This document shows positions 1-9,173 of a stretch of 39,342 nucleotides of DNA, piece by piece. The DNA is from Cetobacterium sp. ZOR0034 (lineage in GTDB: Bacteria; Fusobacteriota; Fusobacteriia; Fusobacteriales; Fusobacteriaceae). Location: NCBI RefSeq assembly GCF_000799075.1, contig NZ_JTLI01000053.1, positions 10,526 to 49,867 of the forward strand, written 5' to 3'. The notes under the pieces are model-generated. The model saw nothing but the letters and a program-made list of their open reading frames with translations, was not told where the DNA came from and made no database searches. The position numbers and the translations under genes were made by a program. How positions within the stretch are numbered: position 1 is the stretch's first letter; every line of letters begins with the position of its first letter.

Positions 1-10
1 ATGAAATTTG

Positions 11-42
11 AAACTCTGTAAAAAGAGTTTTTTTTATTTTTT
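11..42 (+). terminator. Rho-independent terminator of an upstream gene
   Basis: A perfect 7-bp stem (AAACTCT 11-17 with AGAGTTT 24-30) and 6-nt loop is followed by a run of T residues to about 42. It ends a rightward transcript whose gene lies outside the window and converges with the leftward patatin operon. Confidence 0.8.
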
Positions 43-54
43 GTAAAATTTTAA

Positions 55-85
55 TAAAATTAAAAAAGCCACTTTCCAGTAGCTT
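55..85 (-). terminator. Terminator of the leftward chitinase-patatin operon
   Basis: Read on the minus strand, an 8-bp stem with one G-U pair (66-73 with 78-85) closes a GGAA tetraloop and is followed by TTTTTTAATTTT. The stem begins immediately after the patatin stop codon at 86-88. Confidence 0.85.
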
Positions 86-1099
86 TTAATCATTTAAAAT
101 CAGTTGAAGAATAATGTCATCCAACTTATCTTTATTTCTTTTTATAAACTCATGAGCATCGTCACAAAGCTTTTCTATATTACCTTCTGATTTATTATCT
201 AACTCTAAAGATCCTTTATATAATCTTGGATTTATTCTATAATAATTCCATTTATTTTTAGAAGAATCAAATATCTTTCTTAAAATAAAATCATCAGTGT
301 TTGATTGAGCTGCAAATAGAATATCTATTATAGGCATAACCCACTTTGCTCCACCTTTAGTCTTTAGATGTTCATAATTTTTATATCCCTCTTTATGACC
401 TGTACCAAGTGATATTAAAATCATATCATCAGACCCAGGAAATGATGGTTTATTATCCTTAAGATGCTTTTTAAAATCGATATTTCTAGCCTCTGCATAT
501 GCTATAAGAGCTGGATTGTTTGCAAAGATTCCTCCATCTATACAGTTGTATATATCATTGTTCAAAGATATAAGTCTTTTTGCATTGAAATAAACTGGAG
601 CTGAAGAGGTAGCTATAACAACATCTTTTAATTTAAAGTTTTTTAAAGGTTTTCTTTTAGCGTTTAAACTATCAAAAAAAATCTCCTTAGCTCTAATAAG
701 ATCATAAGAAGTTGTCATGAAGGGTTTTATAGTGTCACTTAAGTTTATATCCCCGAAAAGAGACTCAGATAGCTCTTCTAAGGCTTTTGTGGAGTATTTA
801 GGACGAAGGATTCCACCAAAAGATGAAACCCTTCTAATTATATTTTTATTAAAAATCTTATCTCCACAATTTTTATAAAGCTGTACAATTTCTTGTGCAG
901 TATGATAATTAGGAGAGGTGTAAAGAGCACCTAGAATTCCTCCAGTACTTGTTCCAACAATTAGATCAAAGTATTCGTGAAGAAAGACCTTACGGTTAAC
1001 TTTTTTAGAAATTTCATTTTCTAAATATTCACAAATTATTGCAGGAACAATTCCTTTTACTCCTCCACCGTCAATAGATAAAATTCTCAATTTTTTCAT
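86..1099 (-). CDS. Patatin-like phospholipase / lipid acyl hydrolase
   Basis: Predicted 337-aa serine lipid acyl hydrolase acting on phospholipids or other acyl esters through a Ser-Asp dyad. The oxyanion-hole loop DGGGVKG lies at residues 10-16, the nucleophile elbow GTSTGG has Ser51, and the catalytic Asp sits in IDGG at residue 188, so all three patatin motifs are intact and correctly spaced. There is no signal peptide or transmembrane segment. I prefer the ATG at 1099; a GTG at 1108 overlapping the TAG stop of the upstream chitinase would add three residues, and neither has a strong ribosome binding site, which suggests translational coupling. It is the last gene of the leftward operon behind two chitinases. 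Whether it attacks host membranes after release or acts inside the cell cannot be told from sequence. Confidence 0.9.
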   Translation of the reverse strand: MKKLRILSIDGGGVKGIVPAIICEYLENEISKKVNRKVFLHEYFDLIVGTSTGGILGALYTSPNYHTAQEIVQLYKNCGDKIFNKNIIRRVSSFGGILRPKYSTKALEELSESLFGDINLSDTIKPFMTTSYDLIRAKEIFFDSLNAKRKPLKNFKLKDVVIATSSAPVYFNAKRLISLNNDIYNCIDGGIFANNPALIAYAEARNIDFKKHLKDNKPSFPGSDDMILISLGTGHKEGYKNYEHLKTKGGAKWVMPIIDILFAAQSNTDDFILRKIFDSSKNKWNYYRINPRLYKGSLELDNKSEGNIEKLCDDAHEFIKRNKDKLDDIILQLILND

Positions 1100-1107
1100 A
1101 TGAATCA

Positions 1108-3390
1108 CTATTTAATAAGAGGAGCTACGGCATTTTTAAATTGCCAGTTGTGGTATTCATCCCAGTCAATACTCCATGTCATAAATCCTTTAACATTTTC
1201 GTATCCTCTTCTTTGAACTTCTCTCCAAGCGTTAACGAATTCATTCATGTTAGCAGTTGCACCAGTACCAGCAGCACCTACTCCAGCGGGAACTCCGATA
1301 GCTAACATCTCTTCAGGGATAGGTCCAATAGGGAATAAAGTTGCCCATTCTCCTCCCCAAGCAGGACCATCATGTCCTTTGATAAGAGCTTCTGTAAACT
1401 CAGGAATGAATGTTTCTGGAGTATTACACATTACAGGTGTTCCGCTTCCGTTGAATGGATAAATTCCAGTACCAGGAGCGTTATAGTATTGTGGATGAAT
1501 AGTAGTTATTAGATGTTTTGTTTTCTTGATTAAATCGATGTATAAAGTTCCAAATCCATCATCTATTAAATAAGCTACCTCAGGAGCCATTGAATATACG
1601 AAGTTAGGATCCTTAGCTCTAAAATGCTCAACAATCTCTTGGATAGCTTCAACAACATATCCAGTTCCGTTTTTAGCACTTTGACCTTCTAAGTCAACGT
1701 CAAATCCGTTGAATCCATATTCTTCGATTATTTGTATAACACCATTTTTGAAGATCTCTTTATCGCTATTAGATTCTAGATGGAACACTCCATTTTGTCC
1801 TCCAACAGCAATTATAACATTATGACCTTTTGCTTTCATTCTAGCAACTTTTTGCTTGAACTCTGCACTAGTTACTTTTCCACTTAATTCAGGATTGAAT
1901 TGAGGAGTTAAGTAGTCATTAGAGTGCTCGATGAACGATACAACTATTGTATCGTATTCAGAAGGAACATCTTCTAAGTCGATATAAGAAGTTATGTTAG
2001 AGTTTCCTCCCCAAGATGACCAATATCCGATAAGTGATTTTTTACCAGTTCCAGTAGATTCTTTTTTAATACTTACTGTATTTGTAATGTAGTATGTTAC
2101 TTCAGTTTCTCCTACTCCAGCAAAAACAAGTTGAATATCATTGCTACCTGTTAATAAAGGAAGTGTTGAAACAGCAATATTAACATTTAACATAGAAGAT
2201 CTTCTTGTCAATTCAACAGGATTTAAAGACGATTTGAATCCATTTACATAAACAGCATACTCAGAATGAATATTTGTATGAGGTACTGATACAGTTCCTA
2301 AAAGAGTAGTTTCTTCGCCATTTAAGTAGATAGTTCCTACTTCAATAGCTCCTGTTATAGGTAATCTATCAGGGAAAGAAGCTGTAGGTGTTTCAGGGTC
2401 TACAGGAGGCTCAGGATCAACAGTTCCACCACCGATGATTTCTCCGTTAATCATAAGAGTTACAGGTTGACCGTTTAAAGTAGCGTTAGCAGCTATGTTA
2501 TTATCGAAGTCAGCACCGTTTCCATTAATACCTTCTATTGTAAAACTTCCATTTGGTCCAAGGTTGAAGTGTGCAGCACCAGACCAGTCAGCACCAGAAG
2601 TAATAACTATTCTGTTTCCAACTTTAGAAGCGTTTATTTGCCATTGTGAAAGTCCAGATGCAGGTGAATCAAAACTTAATTCCCAATTTCCACCGAAGTT
2701 TTCGCTAGTGTGTGAAATTAATTCTAGATTAGCACTGAATCCAGTTCCCCAAGATTGACTTGATGTTAATTTTAATGTAGCTATATTATCAGTAGTTGGA
2801 GGAGGAATTACTTCCTCTTCGATAGTAGCTATATTAGAGTATTTTGTTATTTGCTCTAATGAGTTAGTACCAGTATATGAATAGATAGCTTCTACAACGT
2901 AATCTCCAGCTGTTAAAATGCTGTTGAATGTAACAGCCGTAGTAGGTGTAGTAGTAGTTCTTTGTTCAATAGTATTTCTAACTGAAGTTTTTAAGATATA
3001 TGTAACTTGAGTTATTCTATTTTGAGGATCTGATACTAATTTAGAAATAACAGTAGCTTTTTTGTCAGCTGTAGTTAATTCAACACTTCCAATTGTTGGA
3101 AGTGTAATTTCAGGAATTTCAGGGTCTACAGGAGGCTCAGGATTTTCCACTTCGATATCTAAATCGAAGATTGTTTTTTCAACAGCAGCAAGAAGCTCTT
3201 TAACTTCGAAGAAGTAAATGATAGAAGACTCCATAGTTAAGCTGTTCATTTTATTTTTTAATTCAATTAATTGTATATTTAAAGCTTCAAGTTCATTAGA
3301 AGAATCAACAAACTTTTTCTTTAGATTGTTGTAGTGACTTAAAACGTTTGAAAAATGCGATTTAATGCTTTGTATTTCTAAAGTATTCAT
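1108..3390 (-). CDS. GH18 chitinase with CBM2-like domain
   Basis: 760-aa multi-domain chitinase of glycoside hydrolase family 18. Order seen: a charged helical N-terminal region (1-84), a proline-rich linker (PEPPVDPE), an Ig-like beta domain (about 97-192), a second linker, a CBM2-like domain (about 203-317, with SWGTGF near its start and regularly placed Trp), a third linker, another beta domain (about 336-440), and the GH18 barrel (about 450-760). The active-site strand reads NGFDVDLEG with D564, D566 and the acid Glu568. A QYYN motif and the final FMTWSIDWD strand also fit the family. The first Asp of the usual DxxDxDxE is Asn561. There is no signal peptide. It starts at an ATG with AAGGAG, 21 nt after the upstream chitinase, and lies directly before the patatin gene. 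Confidence 0.93.
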   Translation of the reverse strand: MNTLEIQSIKSHFSNVLSHYNNLKKKFVDSSNELEALNIQLIELKNKMNSLTMESSIIYFFEVKELLAAVEKTIFDLDIEVENPEPPVDPEIPEITLPTIGSVELTTADKKATVISKLVSDPQNRITQVTYILKTSVRNTIEQRTTTTPTTAVTFNSILTAGDYVVEAIYSYTGTNSLEQITKYSNIATIEEEVIPPPTTDNIATLKLTSSQSWGTGFSANLELISHTSENFGGNWELSFDSPASGLSQWQINASKVGNRIVITSGADWSGAAHFNLGPNGSFTIEGINGNGADFDNNIAANATLNGQPVTLMINGEIIGGGTVDPEPPVDPETPTASFPDRLPITGAIEVGTIYLNGEETTLLGTVSVPHTNIHSEYAVYVNGFKSSLNPVELTRRSSMLNVNIAVSTLPLLTGSNDIQLVFAGVGETEVTYYITNTVSIKKESTGTGKKSLIGYWSSWGGNSNITSYIDLEDVPSEYDTIVVSFIEHSNDYLTPQFNPELSGKVTSAEFKQKVARMKAKGHNVIIAVGGQNGVFHLESNSDKEIFKNGVIQIIEEYGFNGFDVDLEGQSAKNGTGYVVEAIQEIVEHFRAKDPNFVYSMAPEVAYLIDDGFGTLYIDLIKKTKHLITTIHPQYYNAPGTGIYPFNGSGTPVMCNTPETFIPEFTEALIKGHDGPAWGGEWATLFPIGPIPEEMLAIGVPAGVGAAGTGATANMNEFVNAWREVQRRGYENVKGFMTWSIDWDEYHNWQFKNAVAPLIK

Positions 3391-3411
3391 TACACACTCC
3401 TTGTTTAAAAA

Positions 3412-5538
3412 TTATAGTGCAGTTTCTGACCATGCTTCATTTGATGTAGGTGGGTTATCCCATGCAGAAACATACCATCCGTTAACATAGTATTTTCCTT
3501 CGTAGTAAACTTTTGTATTTCCGTTTGGATATGTCATTGATTGATGCCAAACAGGAACACCGTTGTATATTCCACAATCTTGTGAAGGAACAAGATTAGC
3601 CGCGTTAGGGTTAATGTTATTATAAACTTGGAAAGCTTTAGAGAATGCTAACTCTTCTTGTGCTAATCCAGTAGAATCAGGACCATTAACTTCAGAACCG
3701 TTATTAGCTTTATCTCTATTAGCAGACCAGAATGTGATCATACCAACATTTTTTGTTTTACAGAATTCAAGAACTGGAGTAACATCTTCTAAGTAGAATG
3801 TATTGAATGCACCAGTATCGTTGATTCCTATCTCTGGACAGATACCAACCATAGCCCAAAGTTCATCATCAGTTTTTATAATTCCATTATTGCTATAAAG
3901 TGTTTTTAATTGTGATTGTAGGTTTGTCATAGCAGATATAGATTGCTCAGCCATATTACCAGCATAAGCTGATCCATAACACATAGCCATGATATTAACT
4001 CCTTCAATTTCAACTCCAGCTTTAATAGCGTCATCTAAAAGAAGTAATTCGTTTTGGTTTAATCCATAAGGCATAACTGGAAGTGTAAACCAAATTCCAA
4101 CATACTTTCCTTCAGCATTTAGTTCATCTTGTAAAAGTTTTATAGCTTGGTGATTTCTTTTGTTAGCATCACAAGTTGTATTTCCAGAAGTACTATTGTG
4201 CTCCATATCAAAGTCAACTCTGCTTAAGTTCCAATTATCAATAATAGATTTATATTTATTTTTTAAGTCTTGGATATCAGTTATAACTTCATTTAAATAT
4301 GGTCCGTTAAGTCCACCAAATGATATACAAACATCTCCACCCATTGATCTTAATCTTTCTATATCTTGCATAAGTCCAGCATTAGTTCCTTTGTTTCCAG
4401 GTAGGTTTAAGTTTCCTGCCCAAGCTGGATTTTTGTTAGAATCAGCAGTTATAAATCCTAGGTTATAGAATTGAACACCAGTTATTTTAGATTTGTCAGC
4501 TAAGGCAAATTTAAAATTTACATCATCTCTAGCAGCATCAACGAATGGAGCGAAGATTGCTCTTGGCCATTTTGTTGTTGGTGTAGGATTAGGGTTTGGC
4601 TCTGGATCAGGGTTAGGATTAGGATCAACAATCTCTCCTTTTATATTAATGATATTAGAGTTTAATAAAATTGTTCCAGTTTTTGATCCGATATCATATT
4701 TGCAGTTACAATTAAAGAAATAGTTTCCTTCAGTAACATCAGCAAATTGAATATGCTCAAATGGATTGTCTTTAACAACTGTTTCAACAGTTACATTACT
4801 TGTATTTTTTAAAGTGTATGTAACTTCAGTTATAGCAGAATCCATATCAACAATTTTAGTTAATAATCCTTTAGGTGTGTTACCAAAGTTTGTTAAAGCT
4901 GCACAACAGATAGTAGGCACTTCCTTATCAACTAATTGAATAGTTACTGTGTTTGATTTTATAGTTTTACTTTGAATAACTTCATTAGCACCATCGTAGT
5001 AATAAGTAGCTATAAAGTAGAAGCTTCCAGTATCTCTGAATTTGAAATCAACAGAGAATAAAGATTCAGGAAGAGCGATATGAGCTACTTCAACAGTTGA
5101 TGTTCCAACTTCTTTATATAATTTATATTCAATGTTATTTAATCTTATTTCTGGATCTATGATATCTTTAAGAGTTCCAACAAGAGTGATTCCTGTATCC
5201 TCTAATAGTGCCGTATTAATTTCAGGAACAACTATTTCAGGAACTTCAGGTTCTCCTCCTTCGATGATATGCTCTAAATCGAAAATCATTTTTTCAACAT
5301 CATAAGCTAAAGCTTTTATTTCATAAAATTCATTAATGCTATTAGTACTATTTAAATTATTAGCTAATCCGACTAAAGCTTCTAACTTATTTTTTGTTAT
5401 ATTGTATTCAGGATTTGAAGATACAATATCCATAATTACGTTCATGCTTGTTTGAAGAGTTTTAAATTTATCAAACAGAGATGAAATTTTAGTTTTTAAG
5501 TCACTAACTTGAAAATCTAGTTCGTTATTTGAGTTCAA
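3412..5538 (-). CDS. GH18 chitinase with C-terminal chitin-binding module
   Basis: 708-aa GH18 chitinase, first gene of the leftward operon. The N-terminal ~95 residues are helical and end in a segment (FYEIKALAYDVEKMIFDLE) clearly related to the same place in the next chitinase (FFEVKELLAAVEKTIFDLD). Two Ig-like beta domains follow (about 105-205 and 210-305), then a repetitive Asn-Pro-Asp linker, and a GH18 barrel of about 330-655 with SRVDFDMEH containing D442, D444 and Glu446. The last ~45 residues are an aromatic-rich module (VYYEGKYYVNGWYVSAW) of the CBM5/12 chitin-binding type. The start is a TTG at 5538, 9 nt after GGAGG; no ATG is available nearby. It has no signal peptide. The first Asp of the extended GH18 motif is Ser439. 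Confidence 0.92.
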   Translation of the reverse strand: MNSNNELDFQVSDLKTKISSLFDKFKTLQTSMNVIMDIVSSNPEYNITKNKLEALVGLANNLNSTNSINEFYEIKALAYDVEKMIFDLEHIIEGGEPEVPEIVVPEINTALLEDTGITLVGTLKDIIDPEIRLNNIEYKLYKEVGTSTVEVAHIALPESLFSVDFKFRDTGSFYFIATYYYDGANEVIQSKTIKSNTVTIQLVDKEVPTICCAALTNFGNTPKGLLTKIVDMDSAITEVTYTLKNTSNVTVETVVKDNPFEHIQFADVTEGNYFFNCNCKYDIGSKTGTILLNSNIINIKGEIVDPNPNPDPEPNPNPTPTTKWPRAIFAPFVDAARDDVNFKFALADKSKITGVQFYNLGFITADSNKNPAWAGNLNLPGNKGTNAGLMQDIERLRSMGGDVCISFGGLNGPYLNEVITDIQDLKNKYKSIIDNWNLSRVDFDMEHNSTSGNTTCDANKRNHQAIKLLQDELNAEGKYVGIWFTLPVMPYGLNQNELLLLDDAIKAGVEIEGVNIMAMCYGSAYAGNMAEQSISAMTNLQSQLKTLYSNNGIIKTDDELWAMVGICPEIGINDTGAFNTFYLEDVTPVLEFCKTKNVGMITFWSANRDKANNGSEVNGPDSTGLAQEELAFSKAFQVYNNINPNAANLVPSQDCGIYNGVPVWHQSMTYPNGNTKVYYEGKYYVNGWYVSAWDNPPTSNEAWSETAL

Positions 5539-5685
5539 AATAAAAAACCTCCTATTTTTAATCCGTAGAATAGTTTTAATTCATAATTGTTTTATTAATT
5601 TTATTTTTAAATTTTTAATTTCTTAAAACTTGTAAAAAAAGAAAAAATATTTCAAAAATATTTAAGTTTAATGATAAGTTAATCT

Positions 5686-5714
5686 ATATTAGCATAAGTA
5701 GAATGAAATTTCAA
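5686..5714 (-). promoter_or_regulatory. Predicted sigma-70 promoter, leftward chitinase operon
   Basis: On the minus strand TTGAAA (5709-5714) and TAATAT (5686-5691) are 17 bp apart, with an extended -10 TGC directly before the -10. Transcription would start about 140 nt upstream of the TTG start codon of the first chitinase. Confidence 0.5.
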
Positions 5715-5818
5715 ATCAAAAAAAATTTAAAATAAATTAAACTAGCTAAAAATCTAAGTATAAGTGCACTTAATTAAAGGGATTTCATAGCTATAAAAAA
5801 ATTTTTTTAAAATTATAG

Positions 5819-5847
5819 TTGATTATTTTTGATAAAAACTGTATTAT
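5819..5847 (+). promoter_or_regulatory. Predicted sigma-70 promoter, rightward chitinase/M60 set
   Basis: TTGATT (5819-5824) and TATTAT (5842-5847) are separated by 17 bp. The leader to the coiled-coil gene start would be about 150 nt. One copy of the TTTGATAAAAAC direct repeat lies inside the spacer. Confidence 0.45.
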
Positions 5848-5884
5848 GTTTTCATAAAAGTTTAAATACGTTTGATAAAAACAG
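5828..5884 (+). repeat. 14-bp direct repeat pair, possible operator
   Basis: TTTGATAAAAACTG at 5828-5841 recurs as TTTGATAAAAACAG at 5871-5884. The 43-bp offset is about four helical turns, so both copies would face the same side of the DNA. One copy lies in the predicted promoter spacer and one just downstream, a layout that suits a regulator, though AT-rich chance matches are possible. Confidence 0.4.
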
Positions 5885-6002
5885 AGAAAAAATATGAAAA
5901 TATAATTCAAAGTATAATTAAATTATATCTAAAAACTATTATGTTAGATGATGATAAGTAAAATATTGTAGTTAAGATATTTTTATAATGGAAGGAGATA
6001 GT

Positions 6003-6425
6003 ATGTTCTTTAATAGAAAAAATAAAGAGCTAAAGAAAGAGATTGCTAATCTAATTGCTATAAATAAGGAATATGAAGAAAAATGTGAATATTATCAAGA
6101 AAAATATTTACAAATAAAAACAGAATATGTTGAAGCTCTGAAAAGAAACGAAAATTTTAATAATGCATTTAGAGAAAGCTTTTCAGAATTATCTTCAAAA
6201 TTAATATCAGTTGAGATTACACTTTCTAAATTAGAAGAAAGAAATACAGATTTTACAAAAACAGAAAATCTTTTAAGAAGATTTCAAGAACTTGAAAATG
6301 ATTTGATAAAACTATCTAAAGAGATTTCAAGATTGTCAACATTTTTAGAAAAACATACAGATTTTAATAAAGAAACATCAACTTATCAAGGAAAACTTGA
6401 AAAGTCTTATAGAATGTTTAAATAA
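6003..6425 (+). CDS. Small coiled-coil protein, unknown function
   Basis: 140-aa, highly charged and almost wholly helical protein with heptad-like Leu/Ile spacing, rich in Glu and Lys, with no cysteine-rich, transmembrane or signal-peptide segment. The start is the ATG at 6003, five nt after AAGGAG; an in-frame ATG at 5988 would put that ribosome binding site inside the gene. It is the first gene of the rightward unit, 31 nt before the third chitinase. I do not recognise a family. Its place in the operon suggests a structural, chaperone-like or tethering partner for the downstream proteins, which also begin with helical regions (chitinase) and lack export signals. This is inference only. Confidence 0.75.
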   Translation: MFFNRKNKELKKEIANLIAINKEYEEKCEYYQEKYLQIKTEYVEALKRNENFNNAFRESFSELSSKLISVEITLSKLEERNTDFTKTENLLRRFQELENDLIKLSKEISRLSTFLEKHTDFNKETSTYQGKLEKSYRMFK

Positions 6426-6456
6426 AAAAATTTACTAATGGAGGATAAAGTTACAA

Positions 6457-9162
6457 ATGAAAAGAACGAATAATGATTTATTTCCTATTGTAGATAGAGA
6501 GCAAGAGTTTCAAAAAATATATAATAACACAATAGAGAAGGTTAATTACATAAATAGCAAATATGCTGAAAATCATAATGGAATAGAGTGCGAAGAGTTA
6601 GCTCCTTTAATTGAACAAATGAATGATTTTGTTTTAAATTTAAGCAGAGTTACAAAATTAGAAGAGTACTTATCTTTCAAACTTTTAGTACAAAAGATTT
6701 TAAGACTTTTAGGAGAGTGTGATCACGATGAAGTGGTACCACCAGTAGATCCTGAATTAGAGCCAGTTGTAATAAAGGCAATTTTACAAAATTTAAATAA
6801 AAAATTAGTAGGAGAGTTATTAACTTCTGAAAATGACTATTTAATAACATCAGTAGAGTATGAGCTATACAAAAATAATACAAGAGTAGAAAAAGTAACT
6901 ACAAACTCAGCTTCAGCGGCAGCAAACTTTACATCAACAGAAGCTGGAAGCTACTACTTCTTAGCGAAATACTACTGGTCAGATAAGTATAAGCAAATTA
7001 TGTCTAATACTGTGGTAATAGAAGATGAAGAGGTAATTCCACCACCAGTAGATGGGGAGTTCCCAGCAACATTACCATACTCTAACTTATGGGCACATAC
7101 TGTAAATTCAAACGGAAATTATGAAATAACTTTAAATAATACTTGGGGAGTTATCGATAGCAGATTAGCTGTTTATTTAGATGGACAATTATCTGAAATC
7201 TTAGATACAAACTATACAGCTGCAAATAAAGGATCGGCTAAGAACGTTGTGTCAGCTTCTAAGTTCCCTTCAAACAAAGATTTAAAGTTTGTTTATAAAG
7301 TAACTTATACAAGAGACGAAAAAACTAACGATAAAGTAACAGTTTACTACAAGAGTACAACTGGAACAATAGAAATTGCAACGCCTGATGGAGGAGTTAA
7401 ATATTGTAACTACCCAGAGTGGAACCCTGAAATTGAATATGGATCAGCAACTAATAAAATAGTTTATTATAATGGGTTACATTTCAGACATACAGGATGG
7501 GCTTCAAAAGGAGATAAACCTTTAGTAGAAGGATGGTCACCTTGGACAAAATTATCTGACTCAGAAGAGGCAGCTATTAATTGCCCAGGAAATCACCAAA
7601 TGGATTCAGCAGGAACAGCACCTAACGCTCATTTAGAACCAATGAATGTTTCTAACGTAGAAGGATTAGGAACTCCAATGGAAAAAATGCACATAACTTA
7701 TACTCCAGAGTGGGGGAAATGGGGAGGAAGAAAATATACTCCAAAGATTTCTCCATGGAACAAGATATCTCATATGCAATATGCATTCGTAGATGTAATC
7801 CCTGATTATACAGGAAACTTCTTCACAGATAAAGATGATATATCTCACTTAACAAAGTCAGCAGCAGATGCTCCAAATGGAACTAGCTTAAACGTATCAC
7901 CAAATATCTTCGATCCAGGTGCAGCGTTCTCAGCTTACGGAGGAACAAATGCATTTATGACTGAGTACAACGAAATGTCTAAAAAATATCCATATGTTAA
8001 GCCAATCGCTTCACTAGGTGGATGGTCAAGATCTGCATTCTTCAGAGATGCAGCTCAACCAGGAAAAATCGATCACTTCGTACAAAGATGTATTGACTTT
8101 ATAAGAGAGTTCAATATGGTTGGAATAGATATTGACTGGGAATTCCCTTGTTCAAGAAGAGATGCAGATTTAGTTGATAATAAAAACGACTTAGGAACTC
8201 CAAGAGCTCAAGATGACGAAGAGTACCTATTCACAAACTTAATGCAAGCTTTAAGAAAAGCATTAGACAAAGCAGGAGAAGAGGATGGAAAATACTACTT
8301 CTTATCATGTGCTATTGTTTCAGGAAAAACTCACATACTAAAGAGTGGAATTGGAGTATGGCATCCAACTTGTGACTTCATCAGTTACATGACTTATGAT
8401 GTACATGGAGCGTTTGATCCAATTACAAACCACCAATCATACTTATTCCAAAATCCAAGTGAGCCATTAGCAGAAACAAATCCTAATGAAAATGCAATGT
8501 CAATAAATGATTTAATTCAATTTGTAACAACAACTTACGGAGTACCTGTAACAAAAATTACTGTAGGTTCACCATTCTACTCAAGAGGTTGGTCAGGAAT
8601 CTTTAAACCAGCTTCAGGATGGGTAAATGCAAGTACACCAGGACTATACGCAAGAACGAATATTGATCCAACGGCAAGCGAAACAAAAGGATGTTCAGCT
8701 CCAGGAACAATGGATGGAGGAAGAGGAGCAGGAGTATTACCTCTAAACCATTTAAATAAATTAATAAAAGGTGAAAGTGTATCAGTTAGAACACTAGATA
8801 TGAACGGACCAGCTAATCCACATGCAGGAACAGTATTAAAAGGAACAGACTTTAAATACTACTATGATGAGGCAGCTCAAGCTCCATACTTATACAATGA
8901 AACGGCAGGAATCTTCTATACATACGAAGATGAGAGATCAGTAGAAGTAAAATCTCAATGGGTAATAGATAACAACTTAGCAGGAATAATTTCATGGGAT
9001 ATCGCAATGGATGACTATGGAATCGATATGCATAGTTCGGAAGCTACATCAGCTTACCCATCTTTATACCAAGCAGATCACCTATTAACGTCAGTGATAT
9101 TTGAAAAGTTCAAAGCGAACTCTTTAAGATTAAACTACTTAAATAGACTTGCTAGAAGATAA
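6457..9162 (+). CDS. GH18 chitinase with chitin-binding module
   Basis: 901-aa GH18 chitinase. A helical N-terminal region (1-90) is followed by a VVPPVDPE linker, an Ig-like beta domain (about 100-190), an IPPPVDG linker, a second beta domain (about 195-300), a CBM5/12-like module (about 310-365, YCNYPEWNPEIEY with further Trp) and a long GH18 barrel (about 405-880). The barrel has SLGGW on its strand 3 and VGIDIDWEF with D558, D560 and catalytic Glu562; the first Asp of the extended motif is Val555. The MTYDVHG and GIISWDIAMDDYG strands also match. There is no signal peptide. Start is the only in-frame ATG, 12 nt after GGAGG, a long spacing. It is followed by a strong hairpin before the next gene. 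Confidence 0.94.
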   Translation: MKRTNNDLFPIVDREQEFQKIYNNTIEKVNYINSKYAENHNGIECEELAPLIEQMNDFVLNLSRVTKLEEYLSFKLLVQKILRLLGECDHDEVVPPVDPELEPVVIKAILQNLNKKLVGELLTSENDYLITSVEYELYKNNTRVEKVTTNSASAAANFTSTEAGSYYFLAKYYWSDKYKQIMSNTVVIEDEEVIPPPVDGEFPATLPYSNLWAHTVNSNGNYEITLNNTWGVIDSRLAVYLDGQLSEILDTNYTAANKGSAKNVVSASKFPSNKDLKFVYKVTYTRDEKTNDKVTVYYKSTTGTIEIATPDGGVKYCNYPEWNPEIEYGSATNKIVYYNGLHFRHTGWASKGDKPLVEGWSPWTKLSDSEEAAINCPGNHQMDSAGTAPNAHLEPMNVSNVEGLGTPMEKMHITYTPEWGKWGGRKYTPKISPWNKISHMQYAFVDVIPDYTGNFFTDKDDISHLTKSAADAPNGTSLNVSPNIFDPGAAFSAYGGTNAFMTEYNEMSKKYPYVKPIASLGGWSRSAFFRDAAQPGKIDHFVQRCIDFIREFNMVGIDIDWEFPCSRRDADLVDNKNDLGTPRAQDDEEYLFTNLMQALRKALDKAGEEDGKYYFLSCAIVSGKTHILKSGIGVWHPTCDFISYMTYDVHGAFDPITNHQSYLFQNPSEPLAETNPNENAMSINDLIQFVTTTYGVPVTKITVGSPFYSRGWSGIFKPASGWVNASTPGLYARTNIDPTASETKGCSAPGTMDGGRGAGVLPLNHLNKLIKGESVSVRTLDMNGPANPHAGTVLKGTDFKYYYDEAAQAPYLYNETAGIFYTYEDERSVEVKSQWVIDNNLAGIISWDIAMDDYGIDMHSSEATSAYPSLYQADHLLTSVIFEKFKANSLRLNYLNRLARR

Positions 9163-9173
9163 TAAACTTAAAA

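Larger units (their letters stand above)
5539..6002. promoter_or_regulatory. Divergent intergenic control region of the chitinase/M60 island
   Basis: 464 bp of very AT-rich non-coding DNA separates the leftward chitinase operon from the rightward set. It holds one plausible promoter for each direction, a 14-bp direct repeat and a long leader for each transcript. I see no further ORF, tRNA or recognisable riboswitch in it. Confidence 0.6.

Noticed and set aside
1247-1462. Plus-strand ORF within the first chitinase, with others of the same kind at 2495, 4160 and 4493
   Set aside because: These are out-of-frame shadows of Gly/Pro/Ser-rich chitinase coding sequence on the other strand.
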